A DNA stretch of 15,659 nucleotides from JABIRQ01 sp963583595 (GTDB lineage Bacteria; Pseudomonadota; Alphaproteobacteria; CADEGL01): contig CAUZWC010000036.1 of the NCBI GenBank assembly GCA_963583595.1, positions 1 to 15,659 on the forward strand, in the 5' to 3' direction. Both the position numbers and the translations under genes were made by a program. Below, piece by piece: positions 7,075 to 13,475 of this stretch; position 1 is the first letter of the stretch; each line of letters starts with the position of its first letter. The notes under the pieces are model-generated. The model was not told where the DNA came from. It was given only the letters and a program-made list of their open reading frames with translations, and ran no database searches.

Positions 7075-7083
7075 GTGGCATCC

Positions 7084-7929
7084 ATGTCTTTTCTAGATCG
7101 CATCCGCGAATGCAACGCCCATGAGATTTCGCGCTTCCGCCCGTTTTGCGTGGCGGGGCAGCAGATCGGCTGGGTGCGCCACGATCTGGCGGATCGCTTG
7201 GCCGGTTTCGACAAGGTCTTTTCCGTCATGCCCGAGTCGGTCGTCCTGCGGGAGGAGATTGGCGGCTTCGAGGCGCGCTCCGCCGCGATGGCGGAGGTGC
7301 TCGCCGTCCTGCGCGAAGAGGGGATGGTGCCGGCCTGGCGGGACGAGTCCTATCCGGTGGTCCAGCGCTTTGGCGACGAACCCCTCCTGCGGATGGAGCG
7401 GGCCGGCGTACCGGTCTTCGGGATACGCGCCTTCGGCGTGCATATGAACGGTTTCGTGCGGCGCAGGAACGACATCGAAATGTGGATCGCGCGGCGCTCG
7501 CGCAGCAAGCCGACCTTCCCGGGCATGCTCGACAACACGGTTGCCGGCGGCCAGCCTTTCGGGCTGACCCTGGCGGAAAATCTGGTCAAGGAATGCGGCG
7601 AGGAGGCTTCGATCCCGCCCGAACTCGCGGCGCGCGCCACGCCCGTGGGCGCGGTTTCCTATATGGTGGCGGTCGAGGAGGGCTTGAAGCCCGGCGTCCA
7701 GTATTGCTTCGACCTCGAACTGCCGGCTGATTTAGCACCCCGGCCGAACGACGACGAGATCGAGGAATTCTACCTCTGGCCTATCGAAAAGGTGGCCGAA
7801 ATCGTGCGCGAGACTACCGAGTTTAAATTCAACTGCAATCTCGTTCTCATCGATTTCCTGATCCGCCACGGCCTGATCGGACCGGAGAATCCGGACTATA
7901 TCGACATCGTCCACGGCCTCCGCCAATAG
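7084..7929 (+). CDS. DUF4743/Nudix hydrolase (Tnr3-like)
   Basis: This 281-residue protein has an N-terminal DUF4743-type domain (about 1-115, including P-F-C-V-A-G-Q-Q-I-G-W-V) followed by a Nudix domain with M-W-I-A-R-R-S-R at 133-140. The Nudix box spans about 155-177 and keeps the core K-E-C-G-E-E (169-174), with Lys for Arg. The first Glu of the classical box is replaced by Leu, and S-I replaces the final G-U. The same architecture occurs in the N-terminal part of yeast Tnr3 and in plant NUDT20/24, which hydrolyse oxidised thiamine diphosphates. That substrate is therefore a reasonable but unproven guess here. The start is the ATG at 7084 rather than the GTG nine bases upstream, because AGGTGG at 7073-7078 is correctly spaced for it. 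It begins 10 bases after the LivK-like remnant ends, and is convergent with gluQ. Confidence 0.9.
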   Translation: MSFLDRIRECNAHEISRFRPFCVAGQQIGWVRHDLADRLAGFDKVFSVMPESVVLREEIGGFEARSAAMAEVLAVLREEGMVPAWRDESYPVVQRFGDEPLLRMERAGVPVFGIRAFGVHMNGFVRRRNDIEMWIARRSRSKPTFPGMLDNTVAGGQPFGLTLAENLVKECGEEASIPPELAARATPVGAVSYMVAVEEGLKPGVQYCFDLELPADLAPRPNDDEIEEFYLWPIEKVAEIVRETTEFKFNCNLVLIDFLIRHGLIGPENPDYIDIVHGLRQ

Positions 7930-7950
7930 GCGACCTCCGGCAGTAGGGGC

Positions 7951-8820
7951 TCAGGGGGCAGATTCGAATCCAACCATGCGCCGCACGTCCTCCGACCCGC
8001 GGCCGGTTTCGCGCAGCGCGCGCAGGGTCAGGGACCGGTCGCGCTTGGCGAAGCGGCGTCCGCTTTCGTCGGTCAGCAGGCGGTGATGGCGATAGCGCGG
8101 CACGGGCAGGCCCAGGAGGGCCTGCAGGAGGCGGTGGACATGGGTCGCCTCTAACAGATCCTCGCCCCGGGTCACGACCGTCACGCCCTGCAAGGCGTCG
8201 TCCGTGGTGACGGCGAGATGGTAGCTGGTCGCGACGTCCTTGCGGGCCAGGACCACATCGCCATGGCGCAGGGGATCGCATATCTGCGGCCCGCGCCCGA
8301 TTTCGTCCCAGCTCAGCGGCCCGGCGCGGCGACCAGCCTCGGCCGCGTCGAGGCGCAGGGCATAGGCCTCACCCGCCGCGATCCGCGCGCGCCGCTCCTC
8401 CGCGGTCAACGCACGGCAGGTGCCCGGATAGTGCGGCCCTTCCGGCCCCTGCGGCGCGCCGCCGGCGCGCTCGATCTCGGCCAGGATCTCTTTGCGCGTG
8501 CAGAAGCAGGGATAGAGCAGGTCCCCCGCCGCCAACCGGTCGAGCGCGGCGCTGTAGTCGGCCATGTATTCCGACTGGTGGCGCACCGGCTCCTCCCAGG
8601 CGAGGCCGAGCCAGGCGAGATCCTCGCGGATCGCCGCGTCGAATTCTGGCCGGCAGCGCCCGGCGTCGATATCCTCGATGCGCAGCAGGAAGCGCCCGCC
8701 GGCCTCGGCCGCGATCCGATGGGCGAACAGGGCCGAATAGGCATGGCCCAGATGCAGCAGGCCCGTCGGGCTGGGCGCAAAGCGGGTGACGGTGGGCTCG
8801 GTTTCGGTGATCGGGCTCAT
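7951..8820 (-). CDS. gluQ: Glutamyl-Q tRNA(Asp) synthetase
   Basis: GluQ is a paralogue of the glutamyl-tRNA synthetase catalytic domain that lacks an anticodon-binding domain. It attaches glutamate to the queuosine at position 34 of tRNA(Asp). The 289-residue length fits. R-F-A-P-S-P-T-G-L-L at 13-22 leads into the HIGH motif H-L-G-H at 23-26, and R-I-E-D-I-D at 47-52 follows. Zinc ligands match the GluQ pattern: C105, C107, Y131 and C135 (Y-P-G-T-C). The KMSKS-type loop is F-A-K-R-D at 257-261. The gene is divergent from the AlkA-like gene, only 40 bases away. I see no clear Shine-Dalgarno (C-rich CCACCACC before the ATG), so translation may be weak, leaderless, or begin elsewhere. Confidence 0.95.
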   Translation of the reverse strand: MSPITETEPTVTRFAPSPTGLLHLGHAYSALFAHRIAAEAGGRFLLRIEDIDAGRCRPEFDAAIREDLAWLGLAWEEPVRHQSEYMADYSAALDRLAAGDLLYPCFCTRKEILAEIERAGGAPQGPEGPHYPGTCRALTAEERRARIAAGEAYALRLDAAEAGRRAGPLSWDEIGRGPQICDPLRHGDVVLARKDVATSYHLAVTTDDALQGVTVVTRGEDLLEATHVHRLLQALLGLPVPRYRHHRLLTDESGRRFAKRDRSLTLRALRETGRGSEDVRRMVGFESAP

Positions 8821-8860
8821 GGTGGTGGCAGTAGCGCAGAGTTTGGGCTAAGGGAAGGCC

Positions 8861-9517
8861 ATGGCCCGCCGCCTCACCCGCGCCAGCATGAAAACCGCTC
8901 TCGACGCCCTTGCGGCGGCCGACCCGGATCTCGCGCGGATTCGTGAAGCGATTGGCGATCCGCCGCTGCGGACCCGGTCCGGCGGCTTCCCCGCCCTTTT
9001 GCAGGTCATCGTCGAACAGCAGCTATCCGTCGCCTCGGCGCGCGCGATCTGGAACCGGATCGAGGGCGCGCTGGGCGCGGTGACGCCCGAGGCCTATCTC
9101 GCCCTGGATGCCGAGGGCGCGCGCGCCTTGGGGATGAGCCGGGGCAAGCATGTCTATGCCTGCGGGCTGGCCGAGGCGATCGCTGGCGGCCGGCTCGATC
9201 TTGCGCGCATTCACCGGATGGAAGACGAAGACGCGATCGCGGCCCTGATCGAACTCAAGGGCATCGGCCGCTGGACGGCGGAGATCTATCTGCTTTCGGC
9301 CATGGCGCGACCCGATGTCTGGCCGGTCGACGACCTCGCCATCCAGGCCGCCGCGGGCCATGCCAAGGGGTTGAAAATCCGGCCCGACCGCAAGGAACTG
9401 CTGGCGATGGGCGAAGCCTGGCGGCCCTGGCGCGCGGTCGCGGCCCGCCTGCTCTGGCACCATTTTCGCCATACCGTCTCCAGCCGACCTATTCCCTATA
9501 TCGCCGCCGAACAATAA
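8861..9517 (+). CDS. alkA: AlkA-like DNA-3-methyladenine glycosylase II
   Basis: This is a base-excision repair glycosylase of the HhH-GPD superfamily that removes alkylated bases. The 218-residue protein has E-Q-Q-L-S at 52-56, the helix-hairpin-helix L-K-G-I-G-R-W-T-A at 132-140, and the catalytic segment W-P-V-D-D-L-A at 154-160; D158 aligns with the catalytic Asp of E. coli AlkA. It lacks the Cys cluster of EndoIII/MutY and the N-terminal TBP-like domain of E. coli AlkA, as in compact AlkA forms. The start is supported by AGGGAAGG at 8851-8858. It is followed after 20 bases by the esterase gene, probably in one transcript. Substrate range (3-meA, 7-meG, hypoxanthine) cannot be read from sequence. 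Confidence 0.92.
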   Translation: MARRLTRASMKTALDALAAADPDLARIREAIGDPPLRTRSGGFPALLQVIVEQQLSVASARAIWNRIEGALGAVTPEAYLALDAEGARALGMSRGKHVYACGLAEAIAGGRLDLARIHRMEDEDAIAALIELKGIGRWTAEIYLLSAMARPDVWPVDDLAIQAAAGHAKGLKIRPDRKELLAMGEAWRPWRAVAARLLWHHFRHTVSSRPIPYIAAEQ

Positions 9518-9537
9518 ATCACGAGGAGAATCGTCTT

Positions 9538-10194
9538 ATGCCCGGCCTGTTCGAATTGACCGGACCCGCCATGCCGCCGGTCCGCGGCGGCGCCCCCGAT
9601 GCCCTGGTCGTCCTGCTCCACGGCTATGGCGCCGACGGCAATGACCTGATTGCCTTGGCCCCCCATCTCGGCCAGATTGTGCCCTGCGCCCAGTTCGTTT
9701 CGCCCAACGCGCCATTTCCCTGCGAGATGGGCTTCGGTCGCCAATGGTACGGCGCATCCGACCGGTCGACGGAAGCCTATCTGGCCGGCAGCCGGACGGC
9801 GGCTTCTATTCTCGACGGCTTTCTCGATGACCAGCTCGCGGCTCTGGGCCTGGGCGAGGAACGGATGGTGCTGATCGGCTTTTCCCAGGGCACGATGTTG
9901 GCCCTGCATGCCGCGCCGCGCCGGCCCGCGGCCTGCGCCGGGGTCGTTGGATTTTCCGGGCGGCTGGTGGCGCCGGATCTTCTTCCTGTGGAAACGGTGT
10001 CGCGCCCGCCGATCATGCTGGTCCACGGCGATGCCGACGAGGTCGTGCCCTATGACGCCCTGGCTGAAGCGCAGGCGGGGCTGGAGGCAGCCGGATTCGC
10101 AGTCGAATCCCACACCCGTGCCGCCCAGGGCCATGGCATCGATCAGGAGGCCATGGCCCTGGGCGCGCGCTTTCTCGCCAAAGTGCTGGGCTAG
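9538..10194 (+). CDS. Phospholipase/carboxylesterase-family alpha/beta hydrolase
   Basis: This 218-residue serine hydrolase belongs to the small carboxylesterase / acyl-protein-thioesterase-like family. The oxyanion region is L-L-H-G-Y-G-A-D-G at 26-34. The catalytic triad is S116 in G-F-S-Q-G, D167 in H-G-D-A-D-E-V-V-P and H199 in G-H-G-I-D. Q69-W70 in G-R-Q-W-Y is also family-typical. No signal peptide is seen, so it is cytoplasmic. AGGAG at 9524-9528, nine bases before the ATG, gives a good start. It shares a likely transcript with the AlkA-like gene and is convergent with the peroxiredoxin-like gene. Substrate unknown. Confidence 0.93.
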   Translation: MPGLFELTGPAMPPVRGGAPDALVVLLHGYGADGNDLIALAPHLGQIVPCAQFVSPNAPFPCEMGFGRQWYGASDRSTEAYLAGSRTAASILDGFLDDQLAALGLGEERMVLIGFSQGTMLALHAAPRRPAACAGVVGFSGRLVAPDLLPVETVSRPPIMLVHGDADEVVPYDALAEAQAGLEAAGFAVESHTRAAQGHGIDQEAMALGARFLAKVLG

Positions 10195-10204
10195 CGCCGG
10201 ACGG

Positions 10205-10726
10205 CTACTCGGCCGTGCCGCGGATCGGGTAGTTCTTTTCCTGCACGAAGCTGATGCCGCCCAGAATTTGCTCGAGATCGGGGCGGATGAAGGGCGCGTT
10301 GGCGATATCGATCATATGGGCGCGGCCTTCGGGATTGAGGACGAAGAGGCCGGGTTCGGGAAAGGCATGCGTGGTCTCGCTGTCCCCGCGCGGTTCGGTG
10401 ATATAGAGGCCGAGGGCGCGCATTTGCGCCATGTCGAGGTCATAGGCCAGGGGAACCGTGCCGGTATCCCATTCGGCCTTGCTGGCCTCGGCCTGTTCGG
10501 CGGTGTCGGCCGAGATTGCGACCAGTTCCGTGTTCGCGGCGGCGAAGCGGTCGGCCATGCCGCCGAGCTTGGCGAGATGGCGCGAGCAGATCGGGCAATG
10601 CTTGCCCCGATAGACCACGACCATCTGCCATTTGTCGCGCGCGCCGCCCAGGGCGATCTCGCCGCCGCCGGCCTTGGGCAGGCGCATTTCGGGGAACTGG
10701 TCGCCGGATTTTAACTTCGCTGTCAT
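10205..10726 (-). CDS. Peroxiredoxin-like (AhpC/TSA) protein
   Basis: This 173-residue thioredoxin-fold protein belongs to the peroxiredoxin-like family. V-V-V-Y-R-G-K-H-C-P-I-C-S-R-H-L at 36-51 has a candidate peroxidatic C44 and a second C47 (C-P-I-C). It also has L-V-A-I-S-A-D at ~71-77 and a C-terminal region with F-V-L-N-P-E-G-R. A CxxC arrangement at the active site is unlike classical 2-Cys peroxiredoxins and suggests either peroxidase or thiol-disulfide activity. I chose the ATG at 10726 because the longer reading adds 24 residues that are not family-like. The Shine-Dalgarno is weak. It is convergent with the esterase and divergent from the HNH gene across 250 bases. Confidence 0.9.
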   Translation of the reverse strand: MTAKLKSGDQFPEMRLPKAGGGEIALGGARDKWQMVVVYRGKHCPICSRHLAKLGGMADRFAAANTELVAISADTAEQAEASKAEWDTGTVPLAYDLDMAQMRALGLYITEPRGDSETTHAFPEPGLFVLNPEGRAHMIDIANAPFIRPDLEQILGGISFVQEKNYPIRGTAE

Positions 10727-10868
10727 GGAACGGTCTCTGTTGTGTAAGGCGGGGTGGATAGCGTCGCGCGCATATCTGAAAGGGTGGTCTCCGGACATCG
10801 GGTTTCAAGTCCTCCGGGACGGCATGACACATGAAAGTGATGCCTTCTGGCCGGATCCAGGTCAGATA

Positions 10869-10897
10869 TTGTGTTTGCCAAGGCGTCCCGGCATGAT
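10869..10897 (+). promoter_or_regulatory. Candidate promoter for the HNH gene
   Basis: TTGTGT (10869-10874), a 17-base spacer and CATGAT (10892-10897) could be a sigma70 promoter, about 75 bases before the HNH start. The surrounding gap 10727-10976 holds no convincing gene. It also contains an eight-base inverted repeat at 10814-10821 and 10884-10891, whose right arm lies in this spacer. Confidence 0.33.
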
Positions 10898-10976
10898 TGG
10901 GGCCCCTAGGCCGCCCGCGGCTCGGACTTCGCGGATGGCAGCGACTCGACCTTGATCAGGGTGCCGGACGGCGACG

Positions 10977-11531
10977 ATGATGAAGGATACGCCCGCTCTC
11001 GTCCTCAACGCGGATTTCCGCCCGCTGAGCTATTTCCCCCTGTCGGTCTGGCCCTGGCAGGATGCTCTCAAGGCCGTCTTCCTCGACCGGGTGAACGTGG
11101 TTTCGGAATACGAGCGGATCGTGCGCTCGCCCTCCTTCGAGATGCGGCTGCCCAGCGTGGTCGCGCTCAAGGAATATATCTCGCTCTCCCGCCGCCCGGC
11201 CTTCACGCGCTTCAACGTGTTCCTGCGCGACCGGTTCGTCTGCCAGTATTGCGGCGGGCGCTTTCCGATCCCGAATCTGACCTTCGATCATGTCGTGCCG
11301 CGTTCTCGCGGCGGCCGGACCAATTGGGAGAATGTCGTGACCGCCTGCGCGGCCTGCAATCTGCGCAAGGGCAATTGGATGCCGCATCAGGTCGGCATGA
11401 TGCCGCGCTGCGAGCCCGAGCTGCCGACCAGCTACCAGCTGCGCGAGAACGGCCGTGGTTTTCCGCCCGGCTATCTGCACGACACCTGGCACGACTATCT
11501 TTACTGGGACAGCGAACTGGAGGTCAGCTAG
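10977..11531 (+). CDS. HNH endonuclease-family protein
   Basis: This 184-residue protein has a compact HNH nuclease domain at about 86-133. It contains a zinc knuckle with C89-x-x-C92 (V-C-Q-Y-C) and C124-x-x-C127 (A-C-A-A-C), the catalytic D-H at 104-105 (F-D-H-V-V-P-R-S-R-G-G), N119 in W-E-N-V, and N128 in C-N-L-R-K-G. The N-terminal 80 residues (A-L-V-L-N-A-D-F-R-P-L) are of the type found in widespread chromosomal HNH proteins of uncertain role. The all-important metal-site residues are intact, so nuclease activity is likely. There are two consecutive ATG codons, at 10977 and 10980, and neither has a strong Shine-Dalgarno. No methyltransferase or phage gene is nearby, so I do not assign restriction or mobile-element function. 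Confidence 0.9.
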   Translation: MMKDTPALVLNADFRPLSYFPLSVWPWQDALKAVFLDRVNVVSEYERIVRSPSFEMRLPSVVALKEYISLSRRPAFTRFNVFLRDRFVCQYCGGRFPIPNLTFDHVVPRSRGGRTNWENVVTACAACNLRKGNWMPHQVGMMPRCEPELPTSYQLRENGRGFPPGYLHDTWHDYLYWDSELEVS

Positions 11532-11541
11532 ATCCGGCCCA

Positions 11542-12126
11542 TCACAAACGGGTCGAAAGCCAGATTGCAAGGCGCGAGCCCGCCTTGATCGCGCCGGCCA
11601 GAACCTCATAGCCTGGCGTTTCGTAGGCGCCGTGCTCGACGGCCGTGTTCAGATGTTCCAACTCGTCGTCGCGGAAGGCCTCGATGCGCTCGCGCAAGGG
11701 CGCCTCGTCCTCGCCGAGTCGGCCGGCCTGGTCGCCGTAATGCTTGCCGATGACCTCTTCCACGGCCACGGTGCAGGCCATCGCGGCGCGCGGACCCAGC
11801 GCGGCCGTCGCCGCGCCCAAGGCAAAACCGGCCAGGTGCCAAAGGGGCTGCAATGCGGTGGGCCGCACCCGCCGCTCCACGATCATTTCGTTGAAGGCCG
11901 CCAGGTGCTCATGTTCCTGGGCCAGCATCTCCTCGATCTTGTCGCCGGCCCGGGTGCCGCGCAGCACGGCAAGCTGCCCTTCATAGATACGCACCGCACC
12001 GTATTCGCCGGCTTGGTCGACGCGGATCATGCGGGCGACCAGTTCTTCTTTACCGGGATCCCCGGGCAGGGCGTCCTCGGCCGTCGCGCGCGGGCGCGTA
12101 TGTGGTTGTTCCGGTGCGTCGTCCAT
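11542..12126 (-). CDS. coq7: Demethoxyubiquinone (2-polyprenyl-3-methyl-6-methoxy-1,4-benzoquinol) hydroxylase, Coq7 family
   Basis: Coq7 is a di-iron membrane-associated monooxygenase that makes the penultimate hydroxylation in ubiquinone synthesis. The 194-residue protein shows the carboxylate-bridged ferritin-like ligands: E41 in D-Q-A-G-E-Y-G-A, E71-x-x-H74 in E-H-E-H-L, E123/E124 in A-V-E-E-V-I, and E155-x-x-H158 in D-E-L-E-H-L. A hydrophobic segment lies at about 96-110. The start codon overlaps the dsbB stop by one base (TGATG), so the two are translationally coupled. The frame is open 72 codons further upstream, but this overlaps dsbB and is not family-like. Confidence 0.96.
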   Translation of the reverse strand: MDDAPEQPHTRPRATAEDALPGDPGKEELVARMIRVDQAGEYGAVRIYEGQLAVLRGTRAGDKIEEMLAQEHEHLAAFNEMIVERRVRPTALQPLWHLAGFALGAATAALGPRAAMACTVAVEEVIGKHYGDQAGRLGEDEAPLRERIEAFRDDELEHLNTAVEHGAYETPGYEVLAGAIKAGSRLAIWLSTRL

Positions 12127-12608
12127 CACCGCCCTCGACCGCTGAAGACCGCGTTCCGCAAGGACAATATTGCCAGGGAGAGGGCGAAGGCCAGGTTCCA
12201 GCCCGCGATCGAGAGGCCCAGGAAGACGCCCTGGGGCTCGTCGCAGCGGGCCACTGGACCGGCGGCCAGCTGGGCCTTCAGATCGGCCAGGCTGGCGGGC
12301 GTGGCGCCCTCCGCCCCGCAGGATGCCGTGCCTTGCCACCAATGCTGTTCGACCCCGACATGGAAGCTGGCGATTCCGGCATCGACCAGGAAGGCGAGGC
12401 CGGAGGCCAGGAGCAGCCAGCGCGCCTGGCCGGGCAGGATCAGGGCCAGGGCGGTCAGCAGGATCACCGCGCCATAGGGATAGCGCTGCCAGACGCAGAG
12501 GACGCAGGGCTGGAGCCCTGCCAGATACTGCATGGCGAAGGCGTTGGCGAGGGCCAGGATGGCGGCCGTCAGGGCCAGCCAGACAGCGGTGCGAAGGGGC
12601 AAGGTCAT
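12126..12608 (-). CDS. dsbB: Disulfide bond formation protein DsbB family
   Basis: DsbB is an inner-membrane quinone reductase that reoxidises DsbA. The 160-residue protein has four hydrophobic helices: about 8-28, 45-60, 63-80 and 128-150. The first periplasmic loop carries C35-x-x-C38 (Q-P-C-V-L-C), followed by W-Q-R-Y-P on the helix. The second loop carries the C97 and C122 pair. H-V-G-V-E-Q-H-W-W at 83-91 is typical of alphaproteobacterial members. It is followed directly by coq7, so a quinone-dependent oxidase is co-transcribed with a quinone-biosynthesis enzyme. yqaA lies 42 bases upstream. A GAGG lies only a few bases before the ATG. Confidence 0.93.
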   Translation of the reverse strand: MTLPLRTAVWLALTAAILALANAFAMQYLAGLQPCVLCVWQRYPYGAVILLTALALILPGQARWLLLASGLAFLVDAGIASFHVGVEQHWWQGTASCGAEGATPASLADLKAQLAAGPVARCDEPQGVFLGLSIAGWNLAFALSLAILSLRNAVFSGRGR

Positions 12609-12650
12609 GACCTCAGATATAGCCTGCCCGCGCCGCGGGGGGGAGGGGCG

Positions 12651-13232
12651 TTAGAACAGATGCTTGGTAGCGACGAAGCCACCGACGATCAGCAGGAAAG
12701 TCACGGTCGTGACTAGGGCGAGGCGCTTTTCGATGAACTCCTTCACCCAGGGGCCGCAATACCAGAGCAGCGCGCCTTCGAGGAAAAAGCGTGGCGCGCG
12801 TGAGACCAGGCAGCCGATGGTGAAGGACAACAGATCGAGTTGGGTTGCGCCGCTGGCGATGGTGACGATCTTGAACGGAAGGGGAGTCAGCCCGCCGCCG
12901 ATGACGATCCATACGCCCCTTTTGTTATAGGCCTCCTGGAAGGCGGCGAAATGGTCCATATGGTCGTAGAAGTCGAGCAAGGGTTGGCCGATCATCTCGA
13001 ACAGGAAATATCCGATAGCATAGCCGAGATAGGCGCCGGCGATGGACGTGATGGTGCAGACTGCCGCGATCCGCCAAATGTTTTCGCGCCGGGCGACCAT
13101 CATGGGCACCATGATGATGTCCGGCGGCACCGGCAGGATCGAACTGTCGAGGAAGGAAACCGTGCCGAGCGCCCAATAGGCGTTGCGATGGCGGGCCATG
13201 TTCATGGCCCAGTCGTAGATGGCTTTCAGCAC
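12651..13232 (-). CDS. yqaA: YqaA family (DedA/SNARE-associated, VTT-domain) membrane protein
   Basis: This 193-residue integral membrane protein belongs to the DedA/VTT superfamily, YqaA branch. Conserved motifs are S-S-I-L-P-V-P-P-D at 30-38 and G-G-L-T-P-L-P-F-K-I at 113-122, in which Lys replaces the Arg of classical DedA. Hydrophobic segments lie at about 22-46, 55-80, 108-128, 133-146 and 170-188. DedA proteins are linked to lipid flipping and envelope homeostasis; the role of the YqaA branch is not well defined. The start codon is GTG at 13232, with GGAG about 12 bases upstream, a rather long spacing. It heads a likely operon with dsbB and coq7. Confidence 0.92.
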   Translation of the reverse strand: MLKAIYDWAMNMARHRNAYWALGTVSFLDSSILPVPPDIIMVPMMVARRENIWRIAAVCTITSIAGAYLGYAIGYFLFEMIGQPLLDFYDHMDHFAAFQEAYNKRGVWIVIGGGLTPLPFKIVTIASGATQLDLLSFTIGCLVSRAPRFFLEGALLWYCGPWVKEFIEKRLALVTTVTFLLIVGGFVATKHLF

Positions 13233-13271
13233 GGAAGGGGGGAACTCCGTCGGGCGCGGTAGGGGCGGATG

Positions 13272-13300
13272 GCTTTACCAGCCGTATCCTGTGGCGGCAA
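13272..13300 (-). promoter_or_regulatory. Candidate promoter for yqaA-dsbB-coq7
   Basis: On the minus strand, TTGCCG (13295-13300), a 17-base spacer and TAAAGC (13272-13277) lie about 40 bases before the yqaA GTG. The promoter sits back-to-back with the tRNA-Leu promoter. The -10 is only a partial match. Confidence 0.4.
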
Positions 13301-13312
13301 GCACGGTCCACA

Positions 13313-13340
13313 TTGACCCGCCAGGGCCGCGCGCTATGAT
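13313..13340 (+). promoter_or_regulatory. Promoter of tRNA-Leu
   Basis: TTGACC (13313-13318), a 16-base spacer and TATGAT (13335-13340) end ten bases before the mature tRNA 5' end, so the transcript would begin only a few bases upstream of it. This close placement and the good match make it the best promoter call in the window. Confidence 0.65.
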
Positions 13341-13350
13341 CGCGCCGCGT

Positions 13351-13437
13351 GCCCCTGTGGCGGAACTGGTAGACGCGGCAGACTCAAAATCTGTTGCCCG
13401 CAAGGGCGTGGGAGTTCGAGTCTCCCTGGGGGCACCA
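13351..13437 (+). tRNA. tRNA-Leu (anticodon CAA)
   Basis: This 87-base class II tRNA has a complete cloverleaf. The acceptor GCCCCTG pairs with TGGGGGC using two wobble pairs. The loop CTCAAAA gives anticodon CAA, which reads UUG. A long variable arm (TTGCCCGCAAGGGCG) includes a GCCC/GGGC stem. The T arm is GGGAG-TTCGAGT-CTCCC. Discriminator A and CCA are encoded. D-arm bases GGCGGAACTGGTAGACGC fit Leu isoacceptors. It has its own promoter at 13313-13340. Confidence 0.97.
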
Positions 13438-13475
13438 TTTCCGTTCCGACCTTAGGGTTTTCGAAGCGGCTAGCC

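Noticed and set aside
10200..10225. Possible hairpin at the esterase/peroxiredoxin convergence
   Set aside because: The stem is about five pairs plus bulge, lies in coding sequence and has no T-run, so it is not supportable as a terminator.
10800..10920. Short plus-strand ORF starting at M-T-H-E-S-D in the gap before the HNH gene
   Set aside because: No Shine-Dalgarno, no recognised sequence, and it overlaps the promoter candidate.
10977..11531. HNH gene as part of a restriction, retron, CRISPR or phage system
   Set aside because: No methyltransferase, reverse transcriptase, repeat array or phage gene is nearby; stand-alone HNH proteins of this type are widespread on chromosomes.
12127..12342. 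72-residue N-terminal extension of Coq7
   Set aside because: It overlaps dsbB coding sequence; the TGATG overlap gives the natural start.
13351..13437. tRNA-Leu as an integration site for a mobile element
   Set aside because: No integrase, no repeated tRNA 3' end in the window, and the flanking genes are ordinary chromosomal ones.
13219..13455. A 78-codon plus-strand ORF and an opposing minus-strand ORF (13334-13570) across the tRNA region
   Set aside because: The core peptide (V-A-E-L-V-D-A-A-D-S-K-S) is the translation of the tRNA-Leu itself, a common spurious annotation.
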